Source: Vibrio sp. RE86 (GTDB lineage Bacteria > Pseudomonadota > Gammaproteobacteria > Enterobacterales > Vibrionaceae). From it: 64,000 nt of DNA. Below, piece by piece: positions 59,273-64,000 of this stretch. Numbering within the stretch: position 1 is the first letter of the stretch; every line of letters starts with the position of its first letter. The stretch lies in the NCBI RefSeq assembly GCF_013114545.1, contig NZ_VTXI01000001.1:124001-188000 (forward strand), in the 5' to 3' direction. The notes under the pieces were generated by a model that worked only from the letters and a program-made list of their open reading frames with translations, did not search any database and was not told the origin of the DNA. Both the position numbers and the translations under genes were made by a program.

Positions 59273-60933
59273 AAACGTCCAAACCTGATTCTGTAATCGA
59301 AGATAAAACCAAATCTGCGCCTGCTTCAGACGCTGATCTAGGCCGAGCAAACAGTGGTATTGCGGTCGAGCTTGATGACCATGACCACCACGGACCTGCA
59401 AAAGGCATCACTCGCTGGCTGTACTCCACCAACCACAAAGACATCGGCACGCTCTATTTATGGTTCAGTTTCATCATGTTTTTAACGGGTGGTGCAATGG
59501 CGATGATCATTCGCGCCGAATTGTTCCAGCCGGGATTGCAGCTTGTTGAACCACAGTTTTTCAACCAGATGACGACAGTACATGGCCTGATTATGGTCTT
59601 TGGTGCTGTCATGCCGGCGTTTACTGGTCTTGCTAACTGGATGATTCCAATGATGATCGGTGCGCCAGACATGGCGTTGCCACGAATGAACAATCTCAGT
59701 TTTTGGATCCTCCCATTTGCCTTTGCGATTTTACTCGCCTCCTTGTTCACCGAAGGTGGAGGCCCTGACTTTGGCTGGACTTTCTATGCGCCACTGTCGA
59801 CCACTTATGGCCCAGATAGTACGGCACTGTTTGTCTTCTCTGTTCATATTATGGGGATCAGTTCGATCATGGGCGCGATTAACGTGATCGTAACGATTGT
59901 GAATATGCGAGCACCAGGCATGACTTGGTTCAAGATGCCTATGTTTGTTTGGACATGGCTTATCACTGCGTTCCTACTCATTGCGGTCATGCCCGTCCTT
60001 GCTGGGGCGGTCACCATGGTGTTAACGGATAAATACTTTGGTACGTCATTCTTTGACGCGGCTGGTGGCGGGGACCCTGTGATGTTCCAACACATCTTTT
60101 GGTTCTTTGGTCACCCCGAAGTGTACATTATGATTTTGCCTTCTTTCGGTATTGTTTCGGCGATTATTCCAGCATTTAGCGGCAAGAAGCTCTTTGGTTA
60201 TCACTCGATGGTCTACGCGACGTGCAGTATCGCACTGTTATCGTTCCTAGTTTGGGCACACCACATGTTTACTACCGGTATGCCAGTGTTTGCTGAACTC
60301 TTCTTTATGTACTGCACCATGCTCATTGCGGTGCCTACTGGGGTGAAGGTGTTTAACTGGGTGGCGACAATGTGGCGAGGAGCTATGACCTTTGAGACGC
60401 CGATGCTGTTCTCAATAGCCTTTATTATCCTGTTTACGATTGGGGGGTTCTCTGGCTTGATGTTGGCGATTGTGCCAGCAGATTTCCAGTATCACGATAC
60501 CTACTTTGTCGTAGCGCATTTCCACTATGTGTTGGTGTCTGGAGCCGTGTTCTCGATTATGGCCGCCGCCTATTATTGGCTTCCGAAATGGACTGGGAAC
60601 ATGTATGACCATCGACTTAGTCTGTGGCATTTCTGGTGTTCGGTTATCTCAGTGAATGTGCTGTTCTTCCCAATGCATTTCTTGGGTTTAGCGGGCATGC
60701 CGAGACGTATTCCTGATTACGCTATCCAATTTGCGGATGTGAACCAGATTGTTTCGATTGGTGGATTTGCCTTTGGCCTTTCTCAACTGATCTTCCTGTG
60801 GCTGGTGATCAAATGCATTCGCGGGGGAGAAAAAGCCCCAGCTAAACCATGGGATCGTGCTGACGGTTTAGAGTGGACAGTGCCAAGTCCTGCACCTCAC
60901 CATACTTTCTCAACGCCACCTAAAGTGGACTAG
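59269..60933 (+). CDS. ctaD: cytochrome c oxidase subunit I
   Basis: A 554-residue protein with 12 helices and all haem-copper ligands: the early low-spin ligand in TTVHGLIM, the CuB/Tyr segment WFFGHPEVYIMILPSFG, HHMF for CuB and HFHYVLVSG for both haems. The tyrosine of HPEVY is the cross-linked one of aa3-type oxidases. It pumps protons while reducing oxygen to water. It overlaps coxB (ATGA) and is 9 bases from ctaG. Confidence 0.96.
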   Translation: MKTSKPDSVIEDKTKSAPASDADLGRANSGIAVELDDHDHHGPAKGITRWLYSTNHKDIGTLYLWFSFIMFLTGGAMAMIIRAELFQPGLQLVEPQFFNQMTTVHGLIMVFGAVMPAFTGLANWMIPMMIGAPDMALPRMNNLSFWILPFAFAILLASLFTEGGGPDFGWTFYAPLSTTYGPDSTALFVFSVHIMGISSIMGAINVIVTIVNMRAPGMTWFKMPMFVWTWLITAFLLIAVMPVLAGAVTMVLTDKYFGTSFFDAAGGGDPVMFQHIFWFFGHPEVYIMILPSFGIVSAIIPAFSGKKLFGYHSMVYATCSIALLSFLVWAHHMFTTGMPVFAELFFMYCTMLIAVPTGVKVFNWVATMWRGAMTFETPMLFSIAFIILFTIGGFSGLMLAIVPADFQYHDTYFVVAHFHYVLVSGAVFSIMAAAYYWLPKWTGNMYDHRLSLWHFWCSVISVNVLFFPMHFLGLAGMPRRIPDYAIQFADVNQIVSIGGFAFGLSQLIFLWLVIKCIRGGEKAPAKPWDRADGLEWTVPSPAPHHTFSTPPKVD

Positions 60934-60942
60934 GAGTACGCC

Positions 60943-61545
60943 ATGGATGGGAAAGCGAAATCAAACACATCGTTGACACTCAAGCTATGCGCTGCTGTTG
61001 TGGCAATGTTTGGGTTTGGTTTTGCGCTTGTCCCACTTTATGACGTGATGTGTGATGCGCTGGGGATTAACGGCAAAACGAACAGTGAATCGGTGATTCA
61101 ACCGCAAGGCATGGTGCCAGATACTTCGCGACTGATTCGTATTGAGTTTATGGCTCACAATAATCAAGGCGTTCCTTGGTCTTTTGAGCCAGAGCAGACG
61201 ACGATGGATGTGCATCCTGGACAAGTCATACAGACGGCCTACATCGCAAAAAACCTCGCTCGAAGTGAGATCATCGGGCAGGCGGTGCCTTCGGTCTCTC
61301 CTGGTTTAGGTGCGACTTACTTCAATAAGATTGAATGCTTTTGCTTTAACAAACAGCCGCTTGAAGCTCAAGCAGAAACTCAAATGCCGCTCATTTTCTA
61401 TATCGAGCCTGATATCCCAGAGTCTATCCATACCCTGACCTTGTCGTACACCCTGTATGACATTACTGAAACCTCAACCACTGCAGAGTTAGCGAATAAC
61501 TCCATGGATTTAGGCAGTGAGCAGGTGCAAGGAGCAACACAATGA
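60943..61545 (+). CDS. ctaG: cytochrome c oxidase assembly protein CtaG/Cox11
   Basis: A 200-residue copper chaperone with one N-terminal membrane helix (LCAAVVAMFGFGFALVPLYDVMCDALG), a beta-sandwich, and the Cu-binding FNKIECFCFNKQPL near residues 126-139. It delivers copper to the CuB site of subunit I. Its stop overlaps the start of coxC (ATGA), so production is coupled with subunit III. Confidence 0.95.
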   Translation: MDGKAKSNTSLTLKLCAAVVAMFGFGFALVPLYDVMCDALGINGKTNSESVIQPQGMVPDTSRLIRIEFMAHNNQGVPWSFEPEQTTMDVHPGQVIQTAYIAKNLARSEIIGQAVPSVSPGLGATYFNKIECFCFNKQPLEAQAETQMPLIFYIEPDIPESIHTLTLSYTLYDITETSTTAELANNSMDLGSEQVQGATQ

Positions 61546-62426
61546 GTTCTAAACATCAGTCCTATTACGTACCCGCACAGAGTAGTTGGCCGATCGTTGG
61601 TGCAGTGTCCCTGTTTTTGATTGCCGTTGGTGCTGGTCTAACAGTGCAGAACATGGCAGAGGGCGGCGATGGTAGCGTTTTCGGCAAGTTGATATTGCTG
61701 TCAGGCTTTCTCTTCTTGCTCTACATGTTTGCTGGCTGGTTTAGCAACGTGATTACAGAATCGATGAGCGGCAAATACTCCGCGCAATTGTCTCGCTCTT
61801 TTAGACAGGGAATGAGTTGGTTTATCTTCTCTGAAATTATGTTCTTTGGTGCCTTCTTTGGTGCACTCTTCTACGCAAGAATGATCTCGGTTCCTTGGCT
61901 GGCTGGGGCAAGCAACAATGCAATGACTCATGAAGTTCTTTGGCCAGCTTTCGAGGCAATGTGGCCACTGACACTCACGCCGGGTGGTGGAACAACAACG
62001 GCAATGGCATGGCAGGGCATTCCTCTTATTAACACGATCTTGCTTCTTACGTCTTCAATCACGCTACATATGGCGCACATCAGTCTTGAACAGAACAAAA
62101 GAATGGCTCTGATCGTTTGGTTAGAGCTTACCATCGTATTGGCGGGCTTTTTCCTCTACTACCAAGGCGTTGAGTATGTTCATGCCTATCGAGACCTTGG
62201 CTTAACTCTACAGTCGGGCATCTATGGTAATACCTTCTTCTTGCTCACTGGATTCCATGGCATGCACGTTTTACTGGGGACGATATTCCTCGTCGTGCTT
62301 TTAGGGCGGGTAGCGAAAGATCACTTTACACCCAAAAATCATTTCGCATTCCAAGCGGGCAGCTGGTACTGGCACTTTGTTGATGTGGTGTGGCTATGTT
62401 TGTTTGTGTTTGTTTACGTGATTTAA
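61542..62426 (+). CDS. coxC: cytochrome c oxidase subunit III
   Basis: A 294-residue protein with seven helices. Family features are YYVPAQSSWPIVGAVSLF at the N-terminus, FSEIMFFGAFFGALFYARM, LTGFHGMHVLLGTIFL and the final GSWYWHFVDVVWLCLFVFVYV. It stabilises subunit I during turnover. It overlaps ctaG at its start and ends 19 bases before the antisense DUF2909 gene. Confidence 0.95.
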   Translation: MSSKHQSYYVPAQSSWPIVGAVSLFLIAVGAGLTVQNMAEGGDGSVFGKLILLSGFLFLLYMFAGWFSNVITESMSGKYSAQLSRSFRQGMSWFIFSEIMFFGAFFGALFYARMISVPWLAGASNNAMTHEVLWPAFEAMWPLTLTPGGGTTTAMAWQGIPLINTILLLTSSITLHMAHISLEQNKRMALIVWLELTIVLAGFFLYYQGVEYVHAYRDLGLTLQSGIYGNTFFLLTGFHGMHVLLGTIFLVVLLGRVAKDHFTPKNHFAFQAGSWYWHFVDVVWLCLFVFVYVI

Positions 62427-62444
62427 CGATATGATAAGCCGTAG

Positions 62445-62690
62445 TTAGTATGGCCTAACATTGGGCTCTATTAAACCAGTAAGAAGAGCGGCAACTAAAA
62501 GGACAATTGCGAGTGCAGAGAGGAAAACTCGACGACCAAGATAGAAGCTCATTGGCTTATCGTCTTCGTTACTTTCTTGGTCTTCATCATCTGAATCAGA
62601 GCCTTTAACCATTTCAAGCATTGCTCGACCAAGGTTAAACAGAATGAAAAGTAACAACAGCACTAGTAACAATTTGAATATGAATACCAT
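62445..62690 (-). CDS. DUF2909-type twin-helix membrane protein, antisense in the oxidase operon
   Basis: An 81-residue protein with two hydrophobic stretches (VFIFKLLLVLLLLFILFNLGR and VFLSALAIVLLVAALLTGL) separated by an acidic loop (SDSDDEDQESNEDD). DUF2909 genes commonly sit between subunit III and SURF1. The RBS on the minus strand is AAAGGAACCAGTT before the ATG. It is transcribed against all its neighbours, so its transcript would run into coxC. Role in oxidase assembly is inferred. Confidence 0.78.
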   Translation of the reverse strand: MVFIFKLLLVLLLLFILFNLGRAMLEMVKGSDSDDEDQESNEDDKPMSFYLGRRVFLSALAIVLLVAALLTGLIEPNVRPY

Positions 62691-62712
62691 AACTGGTTCC
62701 TTTGTTGCTCAG

Positions 62713-63429
62713 ATGAAAAAGGGACGATTTATTGTTGTGAGTCTTGTAACTGTGGTTGCCTTTTCGTTTTTGGTCAAATTGGGTTTTTGGCAATTATCCA
62801 GAGCAGAAGAGAAGAGCGAGATAGAGCAACACGTGCTGTTGAAAAGCGAGCAAATTCCGATTCGTTTGGAAGCATTAGCAAGTGATGCGCTGGATAATCC
62901 AACCGGAACAAAAGTTGTGGTGAGCGCTACGCCTGTTATTGATAAGTATCTCTTACTGGATAATCAAAACTTTAACGGGAATGTGGGATATCTGGCCTTG
63001 CAGTTAGTGAAAAGCGATGGGGGTAGATGGCTGCTTGTGGAACGAGGATTTGTTGAAGCGCCAGCACTGCGTTCTGAATTACCTAAAGTGGTTTGGTTAA
63101 CAGAACCTATGTCGATAGAAGGGCGTTTGTATCGTAAATCGACCAACCCATTGAGCCAATCGTTGTATTTAGAACCGGGTGTGCCGAGTCGGATTCAAAA
63201 TCTGAATTTCTCTCAATTAGAGGCTCATTGGGAAGTACCGCTAGAGAATTACGTTTTACAACCGCAGAGTAAATCATGGCCTTATCCTCAGCCTTGGTCT
63301 CCGGTTTCAATGAAATCAGAGAAGCACTTAGGTTATGCCGTTCAATGGTTTTCTATGGCTGGGGCGCTAGCCGTGTTGAGTTTAATACTGCTAGTACGAA
63401 TCTTTAAGCAAGGAGCGCAGAATGAATAA
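62713..63429 (+). CDS. SURF1-family oxidase assembly protein
   Basis: About 238 residues with a helix at each end (FIVVSLVTVVAFSFLVKLGFWQL and MAGALAVLSLILLVRI) and SURF1 motifs LGFWQLSRAEEK, YLLLDNQNFNGNVGYLALQLV and LLVERGFVEAP. It assists haem A insertion into subunit I. No start has a good ribosome-binding site; ATG at 62713 leaves 22 bases to the divergent DUF2909 start, while 62680 or 62644 would overlap it. The next gene overlaps its end by eight bases. Confidence 0.85.
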   Translation: MKKGRFIVVSLVTVVAFSFLVKLGFWQLSRAEEKSEIEQHVLLKSEQIPIRLEALASDALDNPTGTKVVVSATPVIDKYLLLDNQNFNGNVGYLALQLVKSDGGRWLLVERGFVEAPALRSELPKVVWLTEPMSIEGRLYRKSTNPLSQSLYLEPGVPSRIQNLNFSQLEAHWEVPLENYVLQPQSKSWPYPQPWSPVSMKSEKHLGYAVQWFSMAGALAVLSLILLVRIFKQGAQNE

Positions 63430-63970
63430 CCCTGTATACAGAGGAAGAATCATTTTCGTCAGTTTAGTTGTGATGTTTGCTTTGCCTGCGATCATTGCTA
63501 AGACAGTGCTAAGCCAGCATTGGTACCAATCGGGTGTCACCAACAAGGGAATGCTGATTGAACCTACGACTCACCTAGCGTCATTAGGCGTTGAAAATCC
63601 ATATCAAAATCAGCAATGGCAACTTGGTTACGTTGTTCCCACTCATTGCGATGAATTTTGCGAGCAGCAACTGTTTCTACTTGGGCAAAGCCATGTCGCG
63701 TTAGGTAAATATCAACAGAGAGTTCAACCAGTTTTGATTGTTACCCCTAACAGTGACGCCCTACCTGAAGTGAATAGTGAGTACACGCTAATCAACACAG
63801 GAGAAAACTTCGAAGGAGTCGTTGCACAAGCGGAGTTCGTCATTGTTGACCCATTGGGGCAGTTAGTGATGCGTTACCCAAAAGTAGGGACTCAAGAAGA
63901 GCTGGTACCGCAAAGTAAAGGTTTACTTGCTGACCTAAGAAAGTTGCTGAAACTATCTCGGGTTGGTTAA
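63422..63970 (+). CDS. oxidase-operon transmembrane thioredoxin-fold-like protein
   Basis: A 182-residue protein with one N-terminal helix (GRIIFVSLVVMFALPAIIAKTVL) and a periplasmic domain with CDEFCEQQLF (CxxxC, about 77-86) and VIVDPLGQLVMRYP, reminiscent of Sco/thioredoxin-fold domains. Proteins of this kind lie between SURF1 and ctaA in many gammaproteobacterial oxidase operons. The CxxxC may move copper or thiol electrons; unproven. It overlaps SURF1 and is followed 15 bases later by the next gene. Confidence 0.75.
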   Translation: MNNPVYRGRIIFVSLVVMFALPAIIAKTVLSQHWYQSGVTNKGMLIEPTTHLASLGVENPYQNQQWQLGYVVPTHCDEFCEQQLFLLGQSHVALGKYQQRVQPVLIVTPNSDALPEVNSEYTLINTGENFEGVVAQAEFVIVDPLGQLVMRYPKVGTQEELVPQSKGLLADLRKLLKLSRVG

Positions 63971-63985
63971 GCGCAAGGAGCGCCT

Positions 63986-64000
63986 ATGTCATTAAGAATG
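63986..64000 (+). CDS. start of the next oxidase-operon gene, probably ctaA (partial)
   Basis: An ATG at 63986 with AAGGAG 8 bases before it opens a frame (MSLRM) that is cut by the window end. By operon order the next gene should be haem A synthase ctaA, but five residues cannot confirm it. Confidence 0.45.

Noticed and set aside
1..64000. Insertion sequences, prophage, integron cassettes or CRISPR arrays
   Set aside because: No transposase, integrase, attC-like element or regularly spaced repeats were seen; the only direct repeat pair noticed is the one at 25044 and 25955.

Overview
The window reads as a Vibrio chromosome, most likely the second chromosome of a marine species. The strongest signs are a Qrr quorum-sensing small RNA with its sigma-54 promoter, and the neighbourhood of a DUF368 transporter, gltS and a YcgR/PilZ protein very close to V. 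cholerae VCA0042 (PlzD). There is no rRNA, tRNA, CRISPR array, transposase, integrase or prophage. Most of it looks like long-resident accessory metabolism in short operons separated by clear hairpin-plus-T terminators. The species cannot be fixed from sequence reading alone.

Layout. 1-5.5 kb: end of adenosine deaminase, DUF368 polyprenyl-phosphate transporter, Qrr sRNA, glutamate symporter, c-di-GMP receptor, a small GNAT-like gene and a kinase-like gene. 5.5-9.5 kb: GNAT acetyltransferase, MFS carrier, LtrA-like protein, thioredoxin-fold peroxiredoxin. 9.5-13.4 kb: a LysR regulator divergent from a three-gene operon (argininosuccinate-synthase-like ligase, Fe(II)/2-oxoglutarate dioxygenase, EamA exporter), the best candidate here for an undescribed small-molecule pathway. 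13.4-16.8 kb: duplicated periplasmic protein, cytochrome c', cytochrome b561, MarR regulator and AstE-like deacylase; cytochrome c' and b561 diverge from a perfect 48-bp palindrome that holds two mirror-image promoters. 16.8-25 kb: MFS protein with a 200-residue acidic tail, YjiH-type gate protein, then hcr, hcp and norR, a nitric-oxide/nitrosative stress module with a sigma-54 promoter before hcp.

25-30.5 kb: an outer-membrane barrel protein and a modular secreted protein whose upstream regions share a 42-bp repeat, then a GlxA-type regulator, rhodanese, a small His-rich ORF and an MFS carrier. 30.5-35.1 kb: two photolyase/cryptochrome genes, TauE-type exporter, ABM monooxygenase, YccF. 35.1-39 kb: aminotransferase plus periplasmic amino-acid-binding protein with a divergent LysR, then another LysR. 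39-47.2 kb: a nuclease-like protein with duplicated N-terminal modules, a membrane diguanylate cyclase, GlgX, maltoporin and a general porin. 47.4-55.9 kb: FAH-family hydrolase, tiny membrane protein, LysE exporter, GNAT, an Scs (suppressor of copper sensitivity) thiol-redox operon, MltF-like transglycosylase, aquaporin. 56.1-64 kb: phosphohexose mutase and, divergently, a caa3-type cytochrome c oxidase operon (subunit II with fused cytochrome c, I, Cox11, III, SURF1, accessory protein, probable start of ctaA) interrupted by an antisense DUF2909 gene and preceded by a Fur-like box.

Themes that recur are redox and nitrosative stress (hcp/hcr/norR, cytochrome c', Scs, oxidase), envelope transport, and environmental signalling (Qrr, c-di-GMP synthesis and sensing, light-driven DNA repair). 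Function calls rest on motif and family recognition by eye; no database search was run.
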